Translations under genes and position numbers: made by a program
Part shown: positions 37,510 to 46,518 of the stretch, in pieces
Position numbering within the stretch: position 1 is the stretch's first letter
Layout: every line of letters begins with the position of its first letter
Notes under the pieces: generated by a model
What the model was told of the DNA's origin: nothing
The model's input: the letters and a program-made list of their open reading frames with translations, nothing else
Database searches by the model: none
NCBI RefSeq assembly: GCF_004959855.1
Contig: NZ_SPNT01000003.1
Coordinates: 124,001-188,000 of the forward strand
Reading direction: 5' to 3'
Source: Nitratireductor sp. XY-223
GTDB lineage: Bacteria > Pseudomonadota > Alphaproteobacteria > Rhizobiales > Rhizobiaceae
DNA: 64,000 bases

Positions 37510-38061
37510 ATGCGATCCATCAGACTGAATGCCGCGATTTGTGTGCTTGCCGTTCCGCTGGCGTTGTCAGCCTGCGCCACCCTCAACGAGGCGGAGTGCC
37601 AGACCGCCAACTGGCGCGATCTCGGACAGCGCAACGGTCAGCAGGGCAGGGCCTCGTCCTATATCGTCGAACACGAGAAGGCCTGCGCCCGATACGGAAC
37701 GCCGGTCGATGCCGCATCCTGGCGGGCCGGATGGGAAGTCGGCATCCGGCAGTATTGCCGGCCGCAAAACGGGCTGATCGTCGGCCGCGAGGGCAAGTAC
37801 TATGCACAGTCCTGTCCGGCCGATGTCGCTCCCGGTTTTCTGAGAACCTATGCGATCGGCAAGCGGGTCTACGATGCCCGCCAGGAGCGCGACCGGGTGC
37901 GCGGCGAGATAGACGATCTCACAAGCAAGATTGCCGAAACCGGCGACGAGGGCGAGCGCGCGCGGCTGGCGACGCAGCTCTCGTTCAAGCAAAACGAGCT
38001 GTTCCTCGCCCAGGAACGGCTGCGCGACGCGGAAATCGAGGCCGACCGTGTGGCCTTCTAG
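37510..38061 (+). CDS. DUF2799 lipoprotein
   Basis: This 183-residue protein has a lipoprotein signal (AAICVLAVPLALSAC, with lipobox LSAC and Cys at about 21) and mature sequence NWRDLGQRNGQQGR and YGTPVDAASWRAGWEVG typical of DUF2799. A C-terminal coiled-coil helix (about 130-180) follows. It should be anchored in the outer membrane or inner leaflet of the envelope. Function is unknown. The YedK gene starts 12 bp downstream. Confidence 0.85.
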   Translation: MRSIRLNAAICVLAVPLALSACATLNEAECQTANWRDLGQRNGQQGRASSYIVEHEKACARYGTPVDAASWRAGWEVGIRQYCRPQNGLIVGREGKYYAQSCPADVAPGFLRTYAIGKRVYDARQERDRVRGEIDDLTSKIAETGDEGERARLATQLSFKQNELFLAQERLRDAEIEADRVAF

Positions 38062-38073
38062 GAACAATTGCCC

Positions 38074-38838
38074 ATGTGCGGACGCTTTTCGCTGATCCAG
38101 TCGGCTGACGCGCTGGCCGCGTTCTTCGAGCTGTCGGAGATCGAACGGCACGAGCCGCGCTACAACATCGCGCCAACGCAACCGATCCTGATGGTCGCCG
38201 CCGGTGACGGCACGGGCCGGCCCCGCGGCACCAACTTGCCGGACCGCAGGGCGCTGCTGGTTCGCTGGGGCCTTTTGCCCTCATGGATCAAGGACCCGAG
38301 GGATTTTCCGCTGGTCATCAACGGGCGTTCGGAAACCGCACAGCAGAAGGCCTCCTTCCGCGGGCCCATGCGCCACTGGCGGACGCTGGTCCCGGCGTCG
38401 GGCTTCTATGAGTGGCGCCGAACCGGCCGCGGCAAACCCCAGGCCTACTGGGTGCGTCCGCGCGACGGCGGCATCGTCGCCTTCGCCGGCGTGATGGATT
38501 CGCTGCTGGCGGCGGACGGATCGGAGATCGACAGCGGGGCGATCTTGACGACATCCGCAAACGCGGCACTCGCGCACATCCATCACCGCATGCCCGTCGT
38601 CATCAGACCACAGGACTTCAGCCGCTGGCTTGATTGCAGGACCCAAGAGCCCCGCCATGTGACCGATCTCCTTGTGCCGGCGGACCCGGATTTCTTCGAG
38701 GCTGTTCCGGTCTCCGACAGGGTCAACAAGGTCTCCAACATGGGACCCGACCTTCAGGAACACGTTGACATCGCCGACGAAAATACCGAAGTAGCCGGCG
38801 ACGAACTGGAAGACGGCAATCAACTGTCGCTGTTCTAG
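38074..38838 (+). CDS. SOS response-associated peptidase family protein YedK (SRAP/HMCES)
   Basis: This 254-residue protein starts MCGRFSL; Cys2, exposed after Met removal, forms a thiazolidine crosslink with abasic sites in single-stranded DNA. Other active-site residues are visible: NGRSET (Asn84-Thr88), GFYEW (Glu113) and HHRMPV (His171). The protein shields abasic DNA from cleavage. The ATG at 38074 is obligatory because the cysteine must be second. It follows the DUF2799 gene closely. Confidence 0.95.
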   Translation: MCGRFSLIQSADALAAFFELSEIERHEPRYNIAPTQPILMVAAGDGTGRPRGTNLPDRRALLVRWGLLPSWIKDPRDFPLVINGRSETAQQKASFRGPMRHWRTLVPASGFYEWRRTGRGKPQAYWVRPRDGGIVAFAGVMDSLLAADGSEIDSGAILTTSANAALAHIHHRMPVVIRPQDFSRWLDCRTQEPRHVTDLLVPADPDFFEAVPVSDRVNKVSNMGPDLQEHVDIADENTEVAGDELEDGNQLSLF

Positions 38839-38871
38839 CGGCTCTGTTTTCACGACAGACAGGAAACAAGG

Positions 38872-39501
38872 ATGTTCGACCATCCGATTACTGGAGCGGC
38901 GATAGCGGGATTTCTGCTCGGCGGCTCGCTGATCATCGCCATTGGCGCACAGAATGCCTTCATTCTGCGCCAGGGCCTGGTGCGCGCGCATGTCTTCGTC
39001 GTCTGCCTGATCGCCGCTGTATCCGACGCTCTCTTGATTGCGGCGGGCGTCGCGGGCCTAGGCACGGTCGTCGCCCGTTCGCCGGTTCTCATTGGCGTGG
39101 TGACAGTCGGCGGCGCCATTTTCCTGGCCGGATACGCCGTGCTCGCCTTCCGGCGCGCGCTGCATCCGCACGGCCTGGAGGCGGCGAACAGGACGGCGGC
39201 GGGTTTCTGGGCCGCGGTGAGCACCTGCCTTGCCCTGACGTTCCTCAACCCGCACGTCTACCTCGACACGGTCCTGCTGATCGGCGGGATCTCCGGCGGG
39301 TATCAGGGCACTGCGCGGCTGGCTTTCGGGCTCGGTGCCGGCGTGGCCTCCTTCGTATGGTTCTTTGGCCTCGGCTACGGTGCGCGCCTGCTCGCGCCGG
39401 TTTTCGTCAAGCCCTTCGCCTGGCGCGTGCTCGACATCATCATCGGTCTCATCATGGCCGGCCTGGCCGTCGGCCTCCTGCTGCGTTTTGCTGATTCATG
39501 A
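38872..39501 (+). CDS. LysE/ArgO family amino acid exporter
   Basis: This 209-residue membrane protein has six hydrophobic helices and the signatures GGSLIIAIGAQNAFILRQGL and TFLNPHVYLDTVLLIGG of the LysE/ArgO branch, which exports basic amino acids. The neighbours are housekeeping genes. No LysG-type regulator is adjacent, so control is unknown. Confidence 0.92.
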   Translation: MFDHPITGAAIAGFLLGGSLIIAIGAQNAFILRQGLVRAHVFVVCLIAAVSDALLIAAGVAGLGTVVARSPVLIGVVTVGGAIFLAGYAVLAFRRALHPHGLEAANRTAAGFWAAVSTCLALTFLNPHVYLDTVLLIGGISGGYQGTARLAFGLGAGVASFVWFFGLGYGARLLAPVFVKPFAWRVLDIIIGLIMAGLAVGLLLRFADS

Positions 39502-39528
39502 TGGATTAAAGATCGTTGGCGGCATGAC

Positions 39529-39557
39529 TTGACGTTGCGGCCGCGAACGGCGATAAG
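39529..39557 (+). promoter_or_regulatory. Candidate sigma-70 promoter upstream of cysS
   Basis: TTGACG (39529-39534) and GATAAG (39552-39557) are separated by 17 bp in the 201-bp gap between the exporter and cysS. The leader would be about 140 bases. Assigned by eye. Confidence 0.4.
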
Positions 39558-39702
39558 TTGCGCCATGAAAACGCTTCGCGGCCCCGCCGCAATTTGCATC
39601 TTCTGCATTATTATCCGCTAGCCAACCGCTGGCCCGGCTGTTTTCGTCTCAAATCCGTGCAAAGACAAACGCCCTGGCCAGAGGCACAAGGGAGTTTGAC
39701 CT

Positions 39703-41073
39703 ATGGGCGATCGACGCCTTCAACTGCACAATACGCTGACGCGCGAGAAAGAGGACTTTCATCCGATCGATCCGAACAATGTGCGCATGTATGTGTGCGG
39801 TCCGACGGTCTACGACTTCGCGCATATCGGCAATGCGCGCCCGGTCATCGTCTTCGACCTCCTGTTCCGTCTGCTGCGCCATCATTTCGGGGCCGACCAC
39901 GTCACCTATGTGCGCAACATCACCGACGTGGACGACAAGATCAACGCCCGCGCGGCGCGGGATCATCCGGACAAGCCGCTCAACGAGGCGATTGCCCTGG
40001 TGACGGCCATGACGGCGGACCAGTTTCACGCCGATGTCGGCGAACTCGGTTGCCTTGAACCGGATTTCGAACCGCGGGCGACGCAGAACATCCCGCAGAT
40101 GATCGAAATGATCGAAGCGCTGATCGAAAAGGGCCATGCCTACGAGGCCGGCGGCGAGGTGCTGTTCGATGTCACCTCGACGCCCGATTACGGCGAGTTG
40201 TCCCACCGCAGGCTGGAGGACCAGCAGGCCGGGGCGCGCATCGCCGTCGACGACCACAAGAAGAACCCGGGCGATTTCGTGCTGTGGAAGCAGTCCTCCG
40301 GGGACGAGCCCGGCTGGCCGTCTCCCTGGGGCACGGGCCGTCCCGGCTGGCACATCGAGTGCTCGGCCATGAGCGAGCGCTATCTGGGAAAGGTGTTCGA
40401 CATTCATGGCGGCGGTCTGGACCTGATCTTTCCGCACCATGAGAACGAGATCGCCCAGTCGCGCTGCGCCCACGGCACGGAACGCATGGCCAATGTGTGG
40501 ATGCACAACGGCTTCCTGCAGGTCGAGGGCAAGAAGATGGCGAAAAGCGAAGGCAACTTCGTCACCATCCACGAACTGCTGGCGAGCGAAAAATTCGGCG
40601 GCCGAAGCTGGCCGGGCGAGGTGCTGCGGCTGGCCATGCTGATGACGCACTATCGCGAACCGATCGACTTCTCCCAGCGCAAGCTGGAGGAGGCGGAGCG
40701 GCTTCTGGATAAATTCGCCCGGCGTGCCGGCGACGCGCCGGACGATGCGGCCCCCGACGCCGATGTCATCGAGGCGCTGTCGGACGATCTGAATTTTCCG
40801 GGGGTGCTTGCCAGGCTGAGTGCCCTGGAGGGTTCGGCATTGGCGTCAACGATGAAAATGCTCGGTTTTTCCGAATACAGACAAGCCAAGACGACGGATG
40901 TCGACGAGGCGGTGATCGCCGAGCGTATCGAAACCCGGCTTGCCTTTATCCGCGACAAGGACTGGGCGAGCGCCGATGCCATCCGCGATGAACTCGCGTC
41001 GAACGGCATCCAGCTGAAAGACGGCAAGGATCCGAAGACCGGTGACCGCGTCACCACGTGGGAAGTGCTTTAG
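39703..41073 (+). CDS. cysS: Cysteinyl-tRNA synthetase
   Basis: This 456-residue class I aminoacyl-tRNA synthetase has the zinc-binding YVCGPTVYD, the HIGH-type FAHIGNAR, the [10 protein letters not shown] segment and the KMSKS-type loop [10 protein letters not shown]. It charges tRNA-Cys. Length is normal and the C-terminal anticodon-binding domain is complete ([15 protein letters not shown]). cimA follows with a 44-bp gap. Confidence 0.96.
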   Translation: MGDRRLQLHNTLTREKEDFHPIDPNNVRMYVCGPTVYDFAHIGNARPVIVFDLLFRLLRHHFGADHVTYVRNITDVDDKINARAARDHPDKPLNEAIALVTAMTADQFHADVGELGCLEPDFEPRATQNIPQMIEMIEALIEKGHAYEAGGEVLFDVTSTPDYGELSHRRLEDQQAGARIAVDDHKKNPGDFVLWKQSSGDEPGWPSPWGTGRPGWHIECSAMSERYLGKVFDIHGGGLDLIFPHHENEIAQSRCAHGTERMANVWMHNGFLQVEGKKMAKSEGNFVTIHELLASEKFGGRSWPGEVLRLAMLMTHYREPIDFSQRKLEEAERLLDKFARRAGDAPDDAAPDADVIEALSDDLNFPGVLARLSALEGSALASTMKMLGFSEYRQAKTTDVDEAVIAERIETRLAFIRDKDWASADAIRDELASNGIQLKDGKDPKTGDRVTTWEVL

Positions 41074-41117
41074 CGGCACCTGTGTGCCGCCAGACCGATG
41101 AACGAGCGAACGAGACA

Positions 41118-42719
41118 ATGAGCCAGCGCGAAAAAATCTACCTGTTCGACACCACATTGCGGGACGGGCAACAGACCCCGGGCATTGATTTTGGCGTCGA
41201 GGACAAGATTGCCATCGCCAAGCTGCTCGACGAGTTCGGTGTCGACTATGTCGAGGGCGGTTATCCGGGCGCCAATCCGACAGACACGGCGTTTTTCGAA
41301 AAGAACCGCCTGAAGAACGCTGCCTTTGTCGCCTTCGGCATGACCAAGCGCGCGGGCGTGTCGGCTTCCAATGATCCGGGCGTATCGGCGCTGCTGCAGT
41401 CGCAGAGCGACGCGGTCTGTTTTGTCGCCAAGAGCTGGGACTACCACGTGGACGTTGCGCTGGGCATCACCAACGAAGAGAACCTCGAGGGCATTTCAGC
41501 CTCGGTCGAGGCGACGGTGGCGGCCCGCAAGGAAGCGATGGTCGATTGCGAGCACTTCTTCGACGGCTACAAGGCCAACCCGGAATACGCGGTGGCCTGC
41601 GCCCGGGCGGCCTTCGAGGCCGGCGCCCGCTGGGTTGTGCTGTGCGATACCAACGGCGGCACGCAGCCGGCCGAGGTCGCACAGATCGTCTCCGATGTCA
41701 TCGCCGCCGGCATACCCGGCGACCATCTCGGCATTCACGCGCACAACGACACCGGTCAGGCGGTCGCCAACTCCCTGGCCGCTGTCGATGCCGGGGTGCG
41801 GCAGGTCCAGGGTACGCTCAACGGCATCGGCGAGCGGTGCGGCAATGCCAATCTCGTCACCCTCATTCCGACGCTGGTCCTGAAACCGCTCTGGAACCAG
41901 CGCTTCGTGACCGAGATCGACGGCGAGAAACTGAAACAGCTGACGCGCATCTCGCACGCCTTCGACGAGCTCCTGAACCGTTCGCCCGAACCGCAATCGC
42001 CCTATGTCGGCGCTTCGTCCTTTGCCACCAAGGCCGGCATCCACGCTTCGGCGCTGTTAAAGGATCCGAAGACCTACGAGCACGTGGAGCCGGAGACGGT
42101 CGGCAACCAGCGCAAGGTGATGGTTTCGGACCAGGGTGGAAAATCGAATTTTATCAACGAGTTGAAGCGACGTGGTATCGATGTCGCCAAGGACAATCCG
42201 CGGCTCGACCGGCTGATCTCCATCGTCAAGGAACACGAGGCCTCCGGCTATGCCTATGAGGGCGCGGACGCCAGTTTCGAACTGCTGGCGCGGCGCACGC
42301 TCGGCCGGGTTCCCGAGTTCTTCAAGGTGGACAGTTTCCGCGTGATGGTGGAGCGCCGTTTCGATGCCAATGGCAATCTGAAGACCGTGTCCGAGGCCAT
42401 CGTCAAGGTCGAGATCGACGGCGAGGCAAAAATGTCCGTGGCCGAGGGCCACGGTCCCGTCAACGCGCTCGACATCGCGCTGCGCAAGGATCTCGGCAAA
42501 TACCAGGACGAGATCGAGGACCTGGAACTGACGGACTACAAGGTGCGTATCCTCAATGGCGGCACGGAGGCTGTGACGCGGGTCCTTATTGAATCGCGCG
42601 ACCAGACGGGCGAACGCTGGTGGACCGTCGGCGTTTCCGACAACATCATCGACGCCTCGTTCCAGGCGTTGATGGATTCGGTGACCTACAAGCTGCTCAA
42701 AATACGCAAGGGCGGGTGA
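41118..42719 (+). CDS. cimA: Citramalate synthase
   Basis: This 533-residue member of the LeuA/CimA family has a TIM-barrel domain with FDTTLRDGQQTPGIDF, HAHNDTGQAVANSLAA and NGIGERCGNANL, and a C-terminal allosteric domain (about 400-530). It belongs to the long alphaproteobacterial type and condenses acetyl-CoA with pyruvate to (R)-citramalate, opening a threonine-independent route to isoleucine. The start at 41118 matches the family N-terminus; the frame is open from 41058. Alternative names such as homocitrate-type synthase are less likely. Confidence 0.93.
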   Translation: MSQREKIYLFDTTLRDGQQTPGIDFGVEDKIAIAKLLDEFGVDYVEGGYPGANPTDTAFFEKNRLKNAAFVAFGMTKRAGVSASNDPGVSALLQSQSDAVCFVAKSWDYHVDVALGITNEENLEGISASVEATVAARKEAMVDCEHFFDGYKANPEYAVACARAAFEAGARWVVLCDTNGGTQPAEVAQIVSDVIAAGIPGDHLGIHAHNDTGQAVANSLAAVDAGVRQVQGTLNGIGERCGNANLVTLIPTLVLKPLWNQRFVTEIDGEKLKQLTRISHAFDELLNRSPEPQSPYVGASSFATKAGIHASALLKDPKTYEHVEPETVGNQRKVMVSDQGGKSNFINELKRRGIDVAKDNPRLDRLISIVKEHEASGYAYEGADASFELLARRTLGRVPEFFKVDSFRVMVERRFDANGNLKTVSEAIVKVEIDGEAKMSVAEGHGPVNALDIALRKDLGKYQDEIEDLELTDYKVRILNGGTEAVTRVLIESRDQTGERWWTVGVSDNIIDASFQALMDSVTYKLLKIRKGG

Positions 42720-42866
42720 ACATGCTTGCCATCGATATCCGTATGTGATTGCGTGATGCGTCGGCATGGCGCCGGCCATCCGATAATGGAACGTGCTGCG
42801 GCCGCTTGATTCTGATTGTCCGCACGACGTTCCAAGCCACTGAATCTGAATAGAAACGACGAAGCC

Positions 42867-43796
42867 ATGAACGGCAACGAGCCAGACAACACGGCAGCAC
42901 GTGGATTCGCCTTTGGGATCAGCGCCTATCTGATGTGGGGCCTGTTGCCCTTCTACATGAAGGCCGTCGATCACGTGCCCGCGATCGAGGTTGTTGCCTA
43001 CCGTGTCCTGTGTTCTATCCCCGTCGCCGGATTGATCATCCTGTGGATGGGCCGGACATCCGATTTGAAACAGGCCGTCAAGAACCCGAAGACGCTTGCG
43101 CTCGCGGCTCTCACATCCGCCCTGATCGCAGTAAACTGGGGCATTTACACCTGGGCTGTCGCCAATGAGCGCACGGTTGAGACCGCGCTCGGCTACTACA
43201 TAAATCCGATTGTCAGCATCATGCTGGGGGCGTTGTTCCTGGGCGAGCGCTTCACGCGCCCGCAATTGGCCGCCATTGTCCTGGCGGTCATCGCCGTTTC
43301 CGTGTTGACCTATGACGCCGGAGGCCTTCCGTGGGTTTCGCTTTCTCTTGCCTTCAGCTTCGGGCTTTACGGCTATTTCCGAAAAACCATGCCGATCGGC
43401 CCTTCCCAGGGTTTTTTCCTCGAAGTCGTACTCTTGTGCCTGCCCGCGCTGTTCGTGCTGATGGCGCTCGATATCGAGGGAATGGGCCATTTCATGGCCG
43501 GCAACACGTCCGACACGATGCTGATGCTGTTCGCCGGCCCGTCAACGGCGCTGCCGCTGATCTTCTACGCGCTCGGTGCCAGGATGCTGCGGCTTTCGAC
43601 CATGGGGCTGATGCAGTACACGGCGCCGACGCTGATCTTCCTCATTGCCGTGTTCGTCTTCCGCGAACCGTTTTCTTCGCTGCAATTGCTGGCCTTCGTT
43701 CTGATCTGGTCCGCACTGGCGCTTTACAGCTGGTCGAGCATCCGCGAGATTCGGGAACGTGCCCGGATAGAACGGGCGCACGCGGCGGGAGAGTAG
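42867..43796 (+). CDS. rarD: RarD-type EamA family transporter
   Basis: This 309-residue protein has about ten hydrophobic helices and the RarD signature GISAYLMWGLLPFYMKAV and SALIAVNWGIYTWAV. RarD proteins are drug/metabolite transporters (EamA superfamily) with unclear substrate. The ATG at 42867 begins the conserved N-terminus. The SDR gene starts four bases after its stop, so the two are probably co-translated. Confidence 0.9.
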   Translation: MNGNEPDNTAARGFAFGISAYLMWGLLPFYMKAVDHVPAIEVVAYRVLCSIPVAGLIILWMGRTSDLKQAVKNPKTLALAALTSALIAVNWGIYTWAVANERTVETALGYYINPIVSIMLGALFLGERFTRPQLAAIVLAVIAVSVLTYDAGGLPWVSLSLAFSFGLYGYFRKTMPIGPSQGFFLEVVLLCLPALFVLMALDIEGMGHFMAGNTSDTMLMLFAGPSTALPLIFYALGARMLRLSTMGLMQYTAPTLIFLIAVFVFREPFSSLQLLAFVLIWSALALYSWSSIREIRERARIERAHAAGE

Positions 43797-43800
43797 GCCG

Positions 43801-44547
43801 ATGGCAAAGGTGGCGATCATAACCGGGGCAGGGCGCGGCATCGGCGCCGCGACGGCGATACTGGCCGCGCAGCACGGCTACGATGTCTGTGTCAACTACG
43901 CGTCCAATGCCGAAGCCGCAGAGCGGACAGCCGGGACATGCGCCGCGCATGGGGTCAAGGCGGCTGCCAAGAGGGCCGATGTGGCGTTGCCCGACGAAGT
44001 AGCGGCGCTGTTCGAATTTTGCGACGCGGAACTCGGTCCGCCGGCACTGCTCGTCAACAATGCCGGGGTGATCGGAGGGGCGACGACAGTCGAGAACCTT
44101 TCCGACGCGGTGCTGCAGCGGACCTTTGCGGTCAATGTCGAGGGTGCCTTCTACTGCGCGAGGGAAGCCATCAAGCGCATGTCGACCGCCCATGGCGGCA
44201 GCGGCGGGGTGATCGTCAACATATCCTCGATCGCTGCGACGCTCGGCAGTCCCGGAGAGTATGTCCACTACGCCGCATCAAAGGCGGCGGTCGATGCCAT
44301 GACCATCGGCCTTTCCAAGGAAGTCGGCCCACTCGGCATCCGGGTCAACGCCATTCAGGCCGGCACCGTCGATACCGACATACACAGGACGGAAGGCAAC
44401 CCGGACCGCCCGGCAATGGTCGCCAACTCCGCGCCTCTCGGGCGGGCGGGCCTCGCGCAGGATATCGCCGAGGCGGTCCTGTGGCTGGCCTCCGGAAAAT
44501 CGTCATACACAACGGGTTCGATTGTGCGCATTGCCGGCGGGCTCTGA
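43801..44547 (+). CDS. Short-chain dehydrogenase/reductase
   Basis: This 248-residue classical SDR has the cofactor loop TGAGRGIG (8-15), NNAG (about 87-90) and the catalytic YXXXK in YVHYAASKAA, with a Ser about 13 residues earlier. A late DIAEAVLWLASG is typical of FabG-like/sugar SDRs. Position and spacing tie it to rarD, and it precedes the AraC-headed catabolic island by 91 bp on the same strand. Substrate is unknown; an alcohol or sugar oxidation in that island is possible. Confidence 0.9.
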   Translation: MAKVAIITGAGRGIGAATAILAAQHGYDVCVNYASNAEAAERTAGTCAAHGVKAAAKRADVALPDEVAALFEFCDAELGPPALLVNNAGVIGGATTVENLSDAVLQRTFAVNVEGAFYCAREAIKRMSTAHGGSGGVIVNISSIAATLGSPGEYVHYAASKAAVDAMTIGLSKEVGPLGIRVNAIQAGTVDTDIHRTEGNPDRPAMVANSAPLGRAGLAQDIAEAVLWLASGKSSYTTGSIVRIAGGL

Positions 44548-44638
44548 TCTGATTTCCCGCCGCGCGGCAGGATTCGGATAGGGTTTCCGGTGCCTTGCTT
44601 GCCAAATATACCGGCCCCATGCACCATGACAGAAGAAA

Positions 44639-45679
44639 ATGCAGCGATATGCGTGTGATTTCATGGGCGATCAGCCTCTGACCAATCTGGATTTCTTTGA
44701 CGGTGGACCGGGCGCCGGCGCGTGCTTCCGCTCCGATCAGCCGGCGGTTGCCCAGAACATCATGAGCGAGCGCTACAAATCGCATCACCTGACGTGCCTT
44801 GCTGGCGATCTTGATTTCGATTTCTTCCACGTCGGCGCCGAAGTCCCCGTCGGGTCCTTCAACGTCCTGCGTTACGGCTCCCATGTCGAGATCGACCCGG
44901 GCGCCTTCAAGGACTTCTTCATGCTCGAAATGCCGGTCGCCGGCGGCGCCCGCGTACAGCAGGGCGGAATGCACCTGGGATCGAGCTATGACACGGCGCT
45001 GTTTCTTTCGCCGGATCAACGCATCCACTCCGTCTGGGCCAGGGGCACGACCCAGCTGATGCTCAAGATCAAGCGCTCCGAGCTCATTACCCGGTGGCAA
45101 CAGCGGCTCGACAATCCGGTCGCCGAATTGCCGGAAGTGTCGCCCGAAATTGATCTGAACCGGCCTGCCGGCTGGCGGATCAGGCGGCTGATGCACCTTC
45201 TTTATGAGGAACTGGAGCGAAGCCTTCGGCTCGACAACGGGAGTGTCGCACAAACACCGCTGGCGGCTGCGGTGATCGACAACGTCTTTGAGTATTGGGC
45301 CGACGTCCACGGCCACCTTCTGGAGGGCCCGGCCTTCAGGATTTTGCCGGTCCACATCAAACGCAGTGTCGCCTATATCGAAGACCACCTTTCGAAGGAC
45401 CTCAGAGTATCGACGCTTGCCCGCGTCGGGAACGTCAGCGAGCGCACGATCTATGACGGGTTCCTAAAATTCCTGAAGCGTTCTCCCAAGCAATATGTCC
45501 TCGAGCGCCGCCTGAACCGGGCGAGGCAGGATTTGATTTCGGGAAAGGGTTCGGTGGCCGGCGTGGCGCGCAAATACGGCATAAACCATCTCGGACGTTT
45601 TTCTCAGTACTACCGGATCAGATACGGGGAAAATCCGTCGGAGACCTTGCTTCAAAGGCAACGCCGGCTCGTCTCGTGA
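44639..45679 (+). CDS. AraC family transcriptional regulator
   Basis: This 346-residue protein has an N-terminal AraC-binding-like beta domain (about 30-200, FNVLRYGSHVEIDPGAFKDF) and a C-terminal double helix-turn-helix (about 240-340), with KDLRVSTLARVGNVSERTI and the second-helix region NHLGRFSQYYRIRYGENPSE. It heads a gene row of TrpA-like aldolase, FGGY kinase and ABC importer, so it most likely activates that island on sensing the imported compound or a derivative. Its stop overlaps an upstream GTG of the next frame. Confidence 0.9.
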   Translation: MQRYACDFMGDQPLTNLDFFDGGPGAGACFRSDQPAVAQNIMSERYKSHHLTCLAGDLDFDFFHVGAEVPVGSFNVLRYGSHVEIDPGAFKDFFMLEMPVAGGARVQQGGMHLGSSYDTALFLSPDQRIHSVWARGTTQLMLKIKRSELITRWQQRLDNPVAELPEVSPEIDLNRPAGWRIRRLMHLLYEELERSLRLDNGSVAQTPLAAAVIDNVFEYWADVHGHLLEGPAFRILPVHIKRSVAYIEDHLSKDLRVSTLARVGNVSERTIYDGFLKFLKRSPKQYVLERRLNRARQDLISGKGSVAGVARKYGINHLGRFSQYYRIRYGENPSETLLQRQRRLVS

Positions 45680-45753
45680 GGATTGATGCGGCATTCGGAT
45701 ATCGCCGCGCTTTCTGGAGTTGCGGGGTCTGCCGCCGCGTGCAGATTGCGCCC

Positions 45754-46518
45754 ATGGACGGAACCGGCAGCGCGCTATTCGACCGCATCGATGCATCTGG
45801 CAGCAAACTTCTTTCGGCGTACTTTCCGGTGTGCGATCCGCTGGTGCCGCTCGACTATCTGAAAATCTACGATGAATTCGGGGTCGATCTGATCGAGCTC
45901 GGCATCAAGTCGGCCAATCCCCACCACGACGGCGACACGATCAGGCAATCGATGTTGCGTTCAACCGGACAAGGACGCCTGGCGGATGCCGGCGAGGCGT
46001 TGCGGATGACGGCAGGTCTCGCAGGCGGCTCGCTCGGCGTGATCTTCGCCTATCCGCAGCCGGGACTGGCAGAGGAGACGTTTGACTGGACAGGAACCGA
46101 CATACTCCTTTGCGCGGGTGCGGATGGCAGCCACCGCGAACGCCTGGTCTCGGATGCGAAATCGGCCGGCGTATCGACTGCCGAGTTTGCGCCCCATCAC
46201 ATGCGCGAAGGGGATCTTGCCCGGGCACGGTCGGCCACATCCTACGTGTTTCTGCAATACGCGGCCGGCAAAACCGGCATCCGGGCCGGATTCGACCGCT
46301 CGGCCAAGGCCCGGTTGCAGCGTCTTCGGCAAAGCGGCGTCTCGGTCCCGGTTCTGCTCGGTGTCGGCCTTTCGACACCCGATCAGTGCAGGCATGCCCT
46401 GGACTGCGGCGCGGACGGCATTGTGATCGGATCGAAAACCGTGAAGATGGCCGAAAAGGGCAGGGCGGCCCTGTCGGACTATCTTGGCGAAATCAGGCAG
46501 GTGATTGATGGAAGGTGA
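45754..46518 (+). CDS. TrpA-like TIM-barrel aldolase (tryptophan synthase alpha homologue without TrpB)
   Basis: This 254-residue protein aligns along its length with tryptophan synthase alpha. The catalytic pair is present: Glu48 in DLIELGIKSA and Asp59 in HHDGDTI, equivalent to E. coli Glu49 and Asp60. Phosphate-binding elements also remain: KTGIRAG (173-179), GVGLSTPDQ (203-211) and IGSKTVK (225-231). The indole-side residues differ, and no trpB is near. It lies between an AraC regulator and an FGGY kinase it overlaps by 11 bases, so a retro-aldol cleavage of a phosphorylated sugar-like compound is inferred, not true tryptophan synthesis. The ATG at 45754 is chosen from TrpA length; an in-frame GTG at 45676 overlaps the araC stop. 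Confidence 0.85.
   Translation: MDGTGSALFDRIDASGSKLLSAYFPVCDPLVPLDYLKIYDEFGVDLIELGIKSANPHHDGDTIRQSMLRSTGQGRLADAGEALRMTAGLAGGSLGVIFAYPQPGLAEETFDWTGTDILLCAGADGSHRERLVSDAKSAGVSTAEFAPHHMREGDLARARSATSYVFLQYAAGKTGIRAGFDRSAKARLQRLRQSGVSVPVLLGVGLSTPDQCRHALDCGADGIVIGSKTVKMAEKGRAALSDYLGEIRQVIDGR

Noticed and set aside
44626-44658. Ten-codon frame (MTEENAAICV) overlapping the araC start
   Set aside because: It could be read as a leader peptide, but there is no ribosome-binding site and no codon pattern suggesting attenuation.
45676-45753. GTG-initiated N-terminal extension of the TrpA-like protein
   Set aside because: The extra 26 residues match nothing in TrpA, and the ATG at 45754 places the catalytic residues at canonical positions; kept only as an alternative start.
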